Origin: an uncultured Clostridium sp. | GTDB lineage: Bacteria > Bacillota_I > Bacilli_A > Acholeplasmatales > Anaeroplasmataceae | Reading direction: 5' to 3' | NCBI GenBank assembly: GCA_946540005.1 | Contig: CAMNHY010000007.1 | Coordinates: 1-54,477, forward strand | Length of the DNA stretch: 54,477 bases | In this document: positions 17,857-25,944 of the stretch, piece by piece | Position numbering within the stretch: position 1 is the first letter of the stretch | Layout: each line of letters begins with the position of its first letter | Program-made: the position numbers and the translations under genes | Notes under the pieces: model-generated | Database searches by the model: none | Told to the model about the DNA's origin: nothing | The model's input: the letters and a program-made list of their open reading frames with translations, nothing else

Positions 17857-20800
17857 TTACATCTCCTCATTTACAAATTCAGATTGAGCTTTAGCATCTT
17901 CAATTTCATCTTTTGTAGTCATAGGAAGAGCTTGAGTCTTATTTCCACGACGGAATACAACAATAGTTGTATCTGTATAAGAACCTAAAATATTCATTCT
18001 TTGAGGTGGGCAAGCTAGGATAAATTGAAGTGGCATTTCTGTCATAAACTCCATCATAGATCTCATACGATTAGTATCCATCTTATCGAATACTTCATCT
18101 AACATAATAATTCCAATTGATGAACCATTTACATTTTGTGTATAGATACGAACAAATGAAGCTATCATTGCTACATAGAATGGAACTTGTGTTTCTCCAC
18201 CTGATTTTTCTCTAAATACTTTTGAATATAACATAGATTCACCATATTGGTTAGAAATCTTAATATCATAATCCATGTAAGTTCTATAATCTGTAAATTT
18301 ATTAAATGTTGTATTATCATCTAATGAATCACTTGCGATTGCAGTAAATAATTCATCTAATTGTTGAGTATATGTCTTTTCAAAACTTGTAGTAAATATA
18401 GATTGACCATCAACTACATCGTTAGATTTAAACATATCATAGAATCCACCATATTCCTTTGATTTAGGGAAAATAAATTCATAAGTATCATTACCAAATG
18501 GAATTTTAGATAATGTTTCATTTATCTTTGAAATCTCTGCTTCGGCAGTTGAAATATTGTTACGAAGTTTTGAAATAAAGTCTTCTTTAAAGATAATTTC
18601 AGCTGTTTCTCTTGCTTGACGTACTTTTGCCTCATATTTAACAAGTTCAGATTTTTGTAATTTATCAAGTTCATCTAAATAGTTTTGAATTTGATCTACA
18701 CCAACTGACAAGTTAGAATTGAACTCTTGAATATATTCACTTTCTTTATTTAAGATACCTGAACATAGATTTTCATATGTTTGTTCAGTTGATCTTAATC
18801 TAGCTTCACAAGATTTATAAGCACTCTCAATTGACATCTCTTCAATCATAGAATCATATTCTTTACGACAATCATTATCTAATGATAAATTATCATTTGC
18901 TAAATTAGCTAATACATTAGAAATATCTTCTAATTGTTTATCTAAATCAACAATAGATTGTCTTAAACTATCAATTCTTGTTGTTTGAGAACCAATTTGT
19001 TGAGAAATAGCAATTTTCTTTGCATCACAATCAGCGATTTGTTGCTTAACTTTATTATATTCATCTTGAGTTTCAGTAGTAGATAATTTCTTAGACTTAC
19101 TCTTTTCAAGAGTTAATTTTGAAATTCTATCACTTAATGAATAATAATTATTCAATGAATCAATTTCATTTATAAATTTATCTAATGATAAACTTTGAAT
19201 CTTTTGATTTTCATTTCTATAAGCTTCAATTTGATTAACTATCTCATAATATTGTGAAGATAGTTCACTAGCTTTTTCATCCCATTGAGCCTTTTGCTCA
19301 TCAACTGCACCAGAACCTATAAATCTTTGAACATTTAAGTTCATTGATCTTACAACATAACCTCTGTATAATAAACCATCATTTGTGATAGCGATTTGAT
19401 AATTCTTTAATTCTCCTTCGCTTTCACACATAATTACATTACCACATGTGAAGTTGATATAGTTTTGAGCATCTTTATTTTCACTTGACATAATTGATGC
19501 TAAGCTATTTGGCATATATTGATTATATTTTTGAATAGCTTCAGTATTTACAATACCAAATCCATGTGAATATTTATTTTTAATACGCGCAAAGATTTGT
19601 AATGCTGAATCATAATATCTAGGTTCAACAATTAAAATAAATTTTTGATTACCTAAGAATGATTCAATTGTTTTTGCCCAATTCTTATCTTTTATTTCGA
19701 TTAATTCGCAAAAAATATGAACAGAAACATCTTTATTATATAATCTCTTAAGATTTTCACTAATTTCAGTTCTTAATTCATTTAATCCTGCAGGATAATG
19801 TAATCTATTACTGTCAAGATTTTGTCTAGCTTCCTTAACAGTCTTCATTTCATCAATTACATCAGATTTTTGGCTATTTAAAGAACCAATTTCCTCAAGA
19901 TTACTATCAATAATTCTCTTAAATACTTGTTGATAATTAACAACTTTTAATTTAATGTCTTGTAACATTCTAACATCAGTATTATTAAGAGGAATATTAT
20001 AGAATTCATTATATTCTCTAATATCAGATTCTTGACGTAATGAATTAATTGTTTCTTTAATTTTAGAAGCATGTTGCAAATAAATATTTTCAGCATCTCC
20101 TAATGTTTCAATATCTCTTTGGCATTTTTCAATTTGTCTAGATAAATATTCACTATTTTTAAATCCTTCATCGTTTGATAGAGCGTCATATAGATTTTGA
20201 CTCTTTTCTTGTAATTCAGAAGTTAAATCATTTTGATGTTGAAGTTCCTCTTTAATAGCTTCTAATTTAGCTATTTCAATTTCAATTTGGTCAGAAATAT
20301 TTTGTTTATTTCCTTCAATCTTCTTTACATCAAATAATTTCATTAAATAATTAAGATAATTTTTCTTATCAATAATATCTTTAGCATTATCAACTAAAGC
20401 ACTTAATTCAGTTAATCTATCAATCTTTAATTGAATAACTTTAAGAGTTGATTCTAAGTCTTTAAATGATCTAATAGCATCTCTAATATTAGTTACATCA
20501 ATTTCTTTTTCTTCAAGTATATTTTGATAAATAAATTCCTTAACATCTGAAATAGGTTTAAATGCTAAAGCTTTAGTAATCATCTTGAAGAAATCTTCAT
20601 TAATTGAACCATATAAAGTTCTAAATGCTCTCTTAGCTTCTCTCTTAGTTGAATAATATGATAAGTCTCTATTCACTTTTCTAAATTCAACAGTAGAATA
20701 AACCTTACCGCTTAAATCAAAGAACATATTGTCTTCAATTCTTGTATTTTCAGCTGAATAGAATAAGAATTTAACTGGTGCTAATTCACCAAATGCATCT

Positions 20801-21129
20801 AATACTACACCAATGATAAAATATTGTTGAATTTTTTCATCATAGAATTCTAGTGCTATATCACCAGATACATCACCATCTCTTAAATATTCCTTATCTT
20901 CTATACCAAGTTTACACTTAATATAACCTCTAAGATCACGCTTACCTTTTTCGTTTGCAGCAAGGTTAAATGTTGTTTCACCTGCAGTTAATACATAAGT
21001 TAAAGCGTCAAGAATTGTTGATTTACCAGAAGCATTTGCACCTGTTAATAAAACATTATTTTTAATTTCGATTGTTTCATTAGAGATGTAGTGCCAGTTT
21101 ACAAGTCTAATTTTAGTTAGCTTTTTCAT
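17857..21129 (-). CDS. jetC: SMC-like ATPase, JetC/MksB-type subunit
   Basis: 1090 residues. The N-terminal ABC half has Walker A GANASGKST (30-38). Long coiled-coil arms (about 230-430 and 640-870, rich in Glu, Lys, Gln and Leu) flank a hinge-like centre around IKDKNWAKTIESFLGNQKF. The C-terminal half has the ABC signature KSGGETQ (976 onward) and Walker B IIMLDE (1007-1012) with a D-loop. This is the COG4913-type SMC-like ATPase of Wadjet (JetC) and MksB complexes, which load and extrude DNA loops. It overlaps jetB by 17 bases. The partner nuclease JetD is not seen on either side, so a role in chromosome organisation is at least as likely as plasmid defence. Confidence 0.88.
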   Translation of the reverse strand: MKKLTKIRLVNWHYISNETIEIKNNVLLTGANASGKSTILDALTYVLTAGETTFNLAANEKGKRDLRGYIKCKLGIEDKEYLRDGDVSGDIALEFYDEKIQQYFIIGVVLDAFGELAPVKFLFYSAENTRIEDNMFFDLSGKVYSTVEFRKVNRDLSYYSTKREAKRAFRTLYGSINEDFFKMITKALAFKPISDVKEFIYQNILEEKEIDVTNIRDAIRSFKDLESTLKVIQLKIDRLTELSALVDNAKDIIDKKNYLNYLMKLFDVKKIEGNKQNISDQIEIEIAKLEAIKEELQHQNDLTSELQEKSQNLYDALSNDEGFKNSEYLSRQIEKCQRDIETLGDAENIYLQHASKIKETINSLRQESDIREYNEFYNIPLNNTDVRMLQDIKLKVVNYQQVFKRIIDSNLEEIGSLNSQKSDVIDEMKTVKEARQNLDSNRLHYPAGLNELRTEISENLKRLYNKDVSVHIFCELIEIKDKNWAKTIESFLGNQKFILIVEPRYYDSALQIFARIKNKYSHGFGIVNTEAIQKYNQYMPNSLASIMSSENKDAQNYINFTCGNVIMCESEGELKNYQIAITNDGLLYRGYVVRSMNLNVQRFIGSGAVDEQKAQWDEKASELSSQYYEIVNQIEAYRNENQKIQSLSLDKFINEIDSLNNYYSLSDRISKLTLEKSKSKKLSTTETQDEYNKVKQQIADCDAKKIAISQQIGSQTTRIDSLRQSIVDLDKQLEDISNVLANLANDNLSLDNDCRKEYDSMIEEMSIESAYKSCEARLRSTEQTYENLCSGILNKESEYIQEFNSNLSVGVDQIQNYLDELDKLQKSELVKYEAKVRQARETAEIIFKEDFISKLRNNISTAEAEISKINETLSKIPFGNDTYEFIFPKSKEYGGFYDMFKSNDVVDGQSIFTTSFEKTYTQQLDELFTAIASDSLDDNTTFNKFTDYRTYMDYDIKISNQYGESMLYSKVFREKSGGETQVPFYVAMIASFVRIYTQNVNGSSIGIIMLDEVFDKMDTNRMRSMMEFMTEMPLQFILACPPQRMNILGSYTDTTIVVFRRGNKTQALPMTTKDEIEDAKAQSEFVNEEM

Positions 21130-21712
21130 GTTCTACCTCCCCAATAATATTTGAAATTGCTGCATCAACTTCATTAATATCAGAAACCTTAATAGCTTGA
21201 AGAATTGTAGGCATTAAGACAACTTTTGTATTTGCAACTAATGCATCCTTTAATCCTATTACTTCAATAAGATTATATTTTCTAAATGTTCTTAAAGCTT
21301 TAACTAAATCTGTTTTATTAATTCTTTGCTTAATTTCTAAATAATTATATTTATTTTGAATATCTTCAACATTAATAACAATATTACTATTTAAAGTTGT
21401 TTCTTTTAATCTTTCACTATATAAAAGTCTTAAAATTAATAATACAACAGTATTATCTCTATTTAATTTTAGTACATTAGAATTATTATCACTAGATAAC
21501 ATAATAGTTCCTAATGCTTGATCTATTTCTATTTCATAGCCTAAAATTGAAAAGAATTCTTCAAATAAGCTTTGAAATGATACAACAAAATAATAGTCTT
21601 CTTTATTATCTTCTTTATCACGAGCTAAAAATGTATATGAAATTAATTTATTAGCACATTCTCTAAATGTATTCTTTTGACTAACATTTAATGATTGATA
21701 ACCATCTAACAT
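21113..21712 (-). CDS. jetB: DUF4194 protein, JetB/MksE-type winged-helix subunit
   Basis: 199 residues. The layout is a small helical start, a central strand-turn region, and a C-terminal winged-helix-like part with QRINKTDLVKALRTFRKYNLIEVI. This corresponds to the KITE subunit (MksE, JetB; DUF4194) of condensin-like complexes, which binds the kleisin between the two ATPase heads. The assignment rests on the sequence pattern and strongly on its place between jetA and jetC, where spacing is 1 base before and a 17-base overlap after. No catalytic motif is expected or seen. Confidence 0.82.
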   Translation of the reverse strand: MLDGYQSLNVSQKNTFRECANKLISYTFLARDKEDNKEDYYFVVSFQSLFEEFFSILGYEIEIDQALGTIMLSSDNNSNVLKLNRDNTVVLLILRLLYSERLKETTLNSNIVINVEDIQNKYNYLEIKQRINKTDLVKALRTFRKYNLIEVIGLKDALVANTKVVLMPTILQAIKVSDINEVDAAISNIIGEVEHEKAN

Positions 21713-21713
21713 A

Positions 21714-23156
21714 TTACTTTTCCTCCTTTAGCAAGAAATCATGCATTGAGAATTTTTCATGATTAATTTTATTCTCAAGCTTAACAAGTTCAAAGTTATT
21801 TTCACTGCCATATACTAATGCATATAAACACATAACAACAACATCTACACTTGTATCATAATGGATTACATCACTAGCTCTAAATTCTCCTTCAATCATA
21901 TGCGAATATAAGAAATCTTTGATTGCATCATCATTAAATGGATTCTCATATGTTTTTAAGAATTCTTCAGTTTCACTAGTTAAATCAAATCTTGATAAAT
22001 CAACATATTGTCCTTGTACTCTTTCGTATTTACCACGAGGAGTATATAATGATTTTTCAGATCTAAACATCTTATTTTCTCTAAGTTTAAATAAATCATT
22101 AACTTTATTAATTGCTTTATCAATATGATTGTTTTTATTTTCAACTTTAATATATTTTAAAATATTGTTTAATTTACCAACAATATTTTCATCTTCAGAT
22201 AATAAGAATTTAATCTTACCAATTGTAGAATCAATATATTTGCTGTTCTTTTTATCAATTTCTGTAACAAATGCATCTAATTCATTAAATACATCAATCA
22301 TTTCATCAATATCCTTATAAGCTCTCTTATATGCTACTTCCATTTTAGGATATCTCTTTAAATAATTATCAACAACTTTATACATTATAGCTTCATTAGA
22401 CTCGATGTTTTCTAAATTAGTAACAATGCTTAATCTATATTTATTAATGTTATCTCCAGTTTTTAATTGCTTGTATCCATTATCAACAAGTTCAACTTTA
22501 TAATTCATTAATCTTTCAATTAAATTATGAACATCTGTATTATTAACAACGGATTCAATATAATCCTTCATTCTACTGTCAAGTTTTCTTAAAGCTCTAA
22601 TTAATAATTTAGTATTTCTATATACTTCAGTTATAGTTAGACCATAATCTAAGCTGTCAGAATTTAATAATGTATAAATTGTATAAATGTAACCATTATA
22701 TTCATTTGAATTAATTTCTATAAATGAATCATCCCATTCATCAGGATTAAATTCAAATGATTCATTTGCCCATGGGGTCAAATTCATAATGGCTTCTACC
22801 ATTGTAATACCTACATCAGTAAAATTTAAAATTTCTTCATAATCACTTGTAACATCTATATAAATCCATCCTGTTTGTTCAAAACGACGCAAAATAAAAT
22901 AAGCTAAACTTCTTTTAGATTCTTTAGCTTCTTGTTCATCCTCGTCTTCATTAACATCTTCTTCATCAGTAAATGATAAATCAGAATGTTCAAGATAATC
23001 TGTTAATTCATCTACAACAACTTTCTTATCAATTCCAAGAATTGATCCCATCTCATAGATTTTAAAAGATTTAATTAAACAAGCAAGATAGAGACGTTTG
23101 TTCTTACCACTAAGTAAAGAGAAAAAGTTCTCAGGTATAATATCAAACAAATCCAT
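21714..23156 (-). CDS. jetA: JetA/MksF-type kleisin subunit (DUF5716-like)
   Basis: 480 residues. It begins MDLFDIIPENFFSLLSGKNK, the typical start of the JetA group annotated as DUF5716. An acidic insert at about 62-80 (DEEDVNEDEDEQE) is followed by the helical FILRRFEQTGWIYIDV and a mainly helical middle. A C-terminal winged-helix-like end follows EEFLKTYENPFNDDAIKDFL. Kleisins bridge the SMC heads and hold the KITE dimer. It leads the jetABC-sepF unit with its own promoter at 23186-23214. Sequence divergence in this family is high, so the name is by family pattern and gene order. Confidence 0.82.
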   Translation of the reverse strand: MDLFDIIPENFFSLLSGKNKRLYLACLIKSFKIYEMGSILGIDKKVVVDELTDYLEHSDLSFTDEEDVNEDEDEQEAKESKRSLAYFILRRFEQTGWIYIDVTSDYEEILNFTDVGITMVEAIMNLTPWANESFEFNPDEWDDSFIEINSNEYNGYIYTIYTLLNSDSLDYGLTITEVYRNTKLLIRALRKLDSRMKDYIESVVNNTDVHNLIERLMNYKVELVDNGYKQLKTGDNINKYRLSIVTNLENIESNEAIMYKVVDNYLKRYPKMEVAYKRAYKDIDEMIDVFNELDAFVTEIDKKNSKYIDSTIGKIKFLLSEDENIVGKLNNILKYIKVENKNNHIDKAINKVNDLFKLRENKMFRSEKSLYTPRGKYERVQGQYVDLSRFDLTSETEEFLKTYENPFNDDAIKDFLYSHMIEGEFRASDVIHYDTSVDVVVMCLYALVYGSENNFELVKLENKINHEKFSMHDFLLKEEK

Positions 23157-23185
23157 CTTATAACAACACTCCTTTACTTACTTCA

Positions 23186-23214
23186 ATAATAGCAAAAAAC
23201 GACATTTTTTTCAA
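23186..23214 (-). promoter_or_regulatory. Promoter of jetABC-sepF
   Basis: Minus-strand TTGAAA (23209-23214), 17-base spacer, TATTAT (23186-23191), about 30 bases ahead of the jetA ATG, which has AAAGGAG. Confidence 0.75.
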
Positions 23215-23235
23215 TAAAATCAAAACATTTTTGTT

Positions 23236-23328
23236 AAAAAAACTGGCTTAAAACAAATTAAATCTACAAAAATCATTTCAATCATTAAAATCAAAATTCA
23301 CTTTGCAAATTTGCACGTTTTAAACCAG
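23236..23328 (-). terminator. Large-loop terminator-like element between ychF and jetA
   Basis: On the minus strand CTGGTTTAAAAC (23317-23328) pairs over all 12 positions (one U-G wobble) with GTTTTAAGCCAG (23243-23254), followed at once by seven T (23236-23242). The 62-base loop holds a 12-bp perfect palindrome TGCAAATTTGCA (23304-23315). The first arm starts 12 bases after the ychF stop. It probably ends ychF transcription, or is the end of a small RNA. Confidence 0.6.
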
Positions 23329-23340
23329 ATATTTTAAACA

Positions 23341-24441
23341 CTAAACATTAAACTTGAATAACATTATATCTCCATCTTGGACGATATAATCTTTACCTTC
23401 TTGTCTAACCTTACCAGCTTCTTTAACCTTTTGCATATTACCATATTCTTCTAAATCTTTAAATGCACAAGTTTCAGCTCTAATAAATCCTCTTTCAAAG
23501 TCAGTGTGAATAATACCAGCACATTGAGGAGCTGTCATTCCTCTACGGAATGTCCAAGCCTTAACCTCTTTTTCACCTGCTGTGAAATAAGTAGCATAAC
23601 CTAATAAAGAATAAGTTTCTCTAATTAAAACATTTAATCCAGCTTCAGGAATACCCATTTCATTTAGGAAGGCATCTCTCTCTTCATCTGATAATTGAGC
23701 ACATTCAGATTCAATTTCAGCAGAAATAGGAACAACTTTAGCTCCTTCTTTTGTAGCATATTCTACTAATTGATTATAATAAGAAACGCTAGTAGGATCT
23801 GCTATATCAGAATCTGCTAAATTAGCTACATACATAATAGGTTTTTGAGTTAATAAAGCATAACGCTTTATATAAGGCATTTCAATTTCTTCAAATGATA
23901 ATGCTCTAACAGGTTTACCCTCTTCAAGATGCTTCTTTATTTTTGTTAATAAAGCATACTCAAGAGGTGCATCATCAACTTTAGATTGAGCCTTCTTTTC
24001 AATCTTAGGAATACGTGTATTAATGACATCTAAATCTGATAATATTAATTCCATATTTATAGTTTCAACATCTCTTACAGGATCAACTGAACCTTCAACA
24101 TGAATAATATTTGCATCATCAAAGCAACGTACTACTTCAATAATTGCATCACAATTTCTTATATTTGCAAGGAATTGGTTACCAAGACCTTCTCCTTTTG
24201 AAGCTCCTTTAACTAAACCAGCAATATCTGTAAATTCGCATACTGCAGGAACTAAACTCTTTGGATGATATATTTCATTTAATTTTTCTAATCTCTTATC
24301 AGGCACTTCTACAACACCAACATTTGGGTCAATAGTTGCAAATGGATAATTTGCTGCAAGTACTCCTGATTTAGTAATTGCGTTAAAAAGTGTTGACTTA
24401 CCAACATTAGGAAGTCCAACAATACCAGCTGTTAAAGCCAT
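23341..24441 (-). CDS. ychF: Redox-regulated ATPase YchF (OLA1 family)
   Basis: 366 residues, exact family length. Walker A is GLPNVGKST (9-17), followed by the G3 [20 protein letters not shown] and NLADSD in place of the G4 NKxD, which is the reason YchF/OLA1 prefers ATP. The C-terminal TGS-like domain reads [29 protein letters not shown]. It binds ribosomes and is conserved in all domains; its role is linked to translation and stress response. AAGGAGGAATG precedes the ATG. A promoter with an extended -10 is at 24471-24499. Confidence 0.97.
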   Translation of the reverse strand: MALTAGIVGLPNVGKSTLFNAITKSGVLAANYPFATIDPNVGVVEVPDKRLEKLNEIYHPKSLVPAVCEFTDIAGLVKGASKGEGLGNQFLANIRNCDAIIEVVRCFDDANIIHVEGSVDPVRDVETINMELILSDLDVINTRIPKIEKKAQSKVDDAPLEYALLTKIKKHLEEGKPVRALSFEEIEMPYIKRYALLTQKPIMYVANLADSDIADPTSVSYYNQLVEYATKEGAKVVPISAEIESECAQLSDEERDAFLNEMGIPEAGLNVLIRETYSLLGYATYFTAGEKEVKAWTFRRGMTAPQCAGIIHTDFERGFIRAETCAFKDLEEYGNMQKVKEAGKVRQEGKDYIVQDGDIMLFKFNV

Positions 24442-24470
24442 TTGACATTCCTCCTTGTCATACTTAATGT

Positions 24471-24499
24471 ATTATATCAAATATATTAAAAAAATTAAA
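24471..24499 (-). promoter_or_regulatory. Promoter of ychF (extended -10)
   Basis: Minus-strand TGATATAAT with TATAAT at 24471-24476 and a weak TTTAAT -35 (24494-24499) at a 17-base spacing. Confidence 0.55.
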
Positions 24500-24542
24500 G
24501 GTTTAAAAAAATAAAGTATCTATTTAAATATAATTTTTTTGC

Positions 24543-25199
24543 TTATTTTCTTCTTAAACTTTTTAAATACTCTTTATCTGATGTATCTACTCTAAAACTA
24601 TCACATATTTTTGAAATACTTTTATTAAAAATGAATTTATTTACTTTTAATTCCTTAAATTTATTCATTGTGTAATCTCTATATTTAATAAAACATTCTG
24701 CTATTAACCAAGAAGCAGCCATATTAGAATAATAAGAGTCTATTTTTATATTGTTAATTGTTTCAAAAATGAGATCTAAATAATTACTATCCATATAATG
24801 CGACAATAACATAATCAAAGAAAATCTTACTTCAAATTCTTTTTCACTAAATCTATATTTATAAATAAGTGGTAAAAAATAATCTCTATTTTTGCTAATC
24901 ATTTTAATATTTAAAAGAGAATCGACCTGTGCCCAATTTATAAATTTGGGTACAATATTATCTAGTTCTTTATATATAATACTTATATCTTTTATATATG
25001 ATAACATATACATATAAATCATTATTTCTTCATGATAAATAAAGTCTTTATTGAAATAATCAATATTATTTTTAACATTATATTTAGCAATTGATTTTAA
25101 GTCATTACTTCTAATTCCTAAAATTTTTGAATTAGGAATCAATTTTTCAGAAAATTTTTTATAATTAATATCAATATATTTTTTTAAATCTAATTCCAT
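24543..25199 (-). CDS. DNA alkylation repair protein (AlkD-like HEAT repeats)
   Basis: 218 residues, all helical. The motif line of the AlkD/AlkC superfamily is visible: ILGIRSNDLKSIAK near the start, FINWAQVDSL in the middle (usual NWA-x-CDSL), FEVRFSLIMLLSHY and YYSNMAASWLIAEC. The family flips or removes alkylated purines such as 3-methyladenine; short AlkD-like proteins in Bacillota are common and mostly untested. The gene starts right behind the ppa terminator (T run to RBS about 2 bases), so its expression may depend on readthrough. It is more AT-rich than its neighbours. Confidence 0.82.
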   Translation of the reverse strand: MELDLKKYIDINYKKFSEKLIPNSKILGIRSNDLKSIAKYNVKNNIDYFNKDFIYHEEIMIYMYMLSYIKDISIIYKELDNIVPKFINWAQVDSLLNIKMISKNRDYFLPLIYKYRFSEKEFEVRFSLIMLLSHYMDSNYLDLIFETINNIKIDSYYSNMAASWLIAECFIKYRDYTMNKFKELKVNKFIFNKSISKICDSFRVDTSDKEYLKSLRRK

Positions 25200-25210
25200 A
25201 ATTACTCCAT

Positions 25211-25234
25211 AAAAAAAGTAGGCAACTAGCCTAC
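25211..25234 (-). terminator. Intrinsic terminator after ppa
   Basis: 6-bp stem GTAGGC/GCCTAC (25218-25223 with 25229-25234), 5-base loop, then seven T on the minus strand (25211-25217). The T run leads straight into GGAGTAATT and the start of the AlkD-like gene. Confidence 0.85.
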
Positions 25235-25239
25235 CCTTT

Positions 25240-25788
25240 TTAACAACGCTTTTTTAGTTTAGGTGTTATTTCTTCATCAAACAATTTAAGTGAATCTCTA
25301 ATAGATTTTTTAGCCTCTTCAGGTCCAAGCATATCTTGGACAACAACTGATTTGTTTTCAAGAGTCTTATAAACTGTAAAGAAGTGTTTTATTTCATCAG
25401 TAACATGTTGAGGTAAATCAAATATTGACTTATACATATTGTAATTAGGATCACCAAATGGTACTGCGATGACTTTCTCATCTGTTTCATCTTGGTCAAT
25501 CATTTTCATTACTCCTATAGGATAACATCTTACTTCGGTACCTGGTAGAATTGCTTCGCTACATAATACTAAAACATCAAGTGGGTCATGGTCTCCACAA
25601 TATGTATGAGGAATAAAACCATAATTTTGAGGATAGTGTGTAGATGTATAAAGTATTCTATCTAGAATTAAACGTCCTGTTTGTTTATCTAGTTCATACT
25701 TATTTTTCATTCCTTTACCGATTTCAATGAATGCAACAAAATCATCTTCGGTAATTCTACTTGGGTCCATATCTGTCCATATATTCAT
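25240..25788 (-). CDS. ppa: Inorganic pyrophosphatase, family I
   Basis: 182 residues, normal for soluble family I PPases. It has the substrate-binding KYELDKQTGRLILDR, YPQNYGFIPHTY, and the metal-binding DHDPLDVLVLC. The later RCYPIGVMKMIDQDETDEKVIAVP holds the remaining aspartates. It hydrolyses pyrophosphate from biosynthetic reactions such as tRNA charging and PyrE. It is transcribed from an extended -10 promoter near 25817 and ended by a terminator directly after the TAA. Confidence 0.97.
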   Translation of the reverse strand: MNIWTDMDPSRITEDDFVAFIEIGKGMKNKYELDKQTGRLILDRILYTSTHYPQNYGFIPHTYCGDHDPLDVLVLCSEAILPGTEVRCYPIGVMKMIDQDETDEKVIAVPFGDPNYNMYKSIFDLPQHVTDEIKHFFTVYKTLENKSVVVQDMLGPEEAKKSIRDSLKLFDEEITPKLKKRC

Positions 25789-25816
25789 AAACTAATCCAC
25801 TCCTTCCTATGCGACT

Positions 25817-25822
25817 ATTATA
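25817..25822 (-). promoter_or_regulatory. Candidate -10 element of ppa
   Basis: Minus-strand TGATATAAT (TATAAT at 25817-25822) with no good -35 at 16-18 bases; an extended -10 type. Confidence 0.45.
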
Positions 25823-25907
25823 TCACAATGAATTCATGAAAGAAAGTGCTTACATTAAGATATTTTGTTAAAATTTTGCCAATAAATAATTTTAAAATTT
25901 AAATAAC

Positions 25908-25938
25908 AAAAAAGTCTATAAGGTTTTTCCTTATAGAC
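25908..25938 (-). terminator. Intrinsic terminator after the phosphohexomutase gene
   Basis: Perfect 10-bp stem GTCTATAAGG/CCTTATAGAC, loop of five, then six T (25908-25913) on the minus strand. Confidence 0.92.
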
Positions 25939-25944
25939 ATTAAA

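Noticed and set aside
17857-23156. Complete Wadjet defence system
   Set aside because: Both flanks were checked: sepF and ileS on one side and ychF on the other. No JetD nuclease frame exists, so it is not called a full defence system.
23304-23315. Operator palindrome for jetABC
   Set aside because: The 12-bp palindrome lies some 90 bases upstream of the jetA -35 and inside the terminator-like loop, so a role as part of the RNA fold is simpler.
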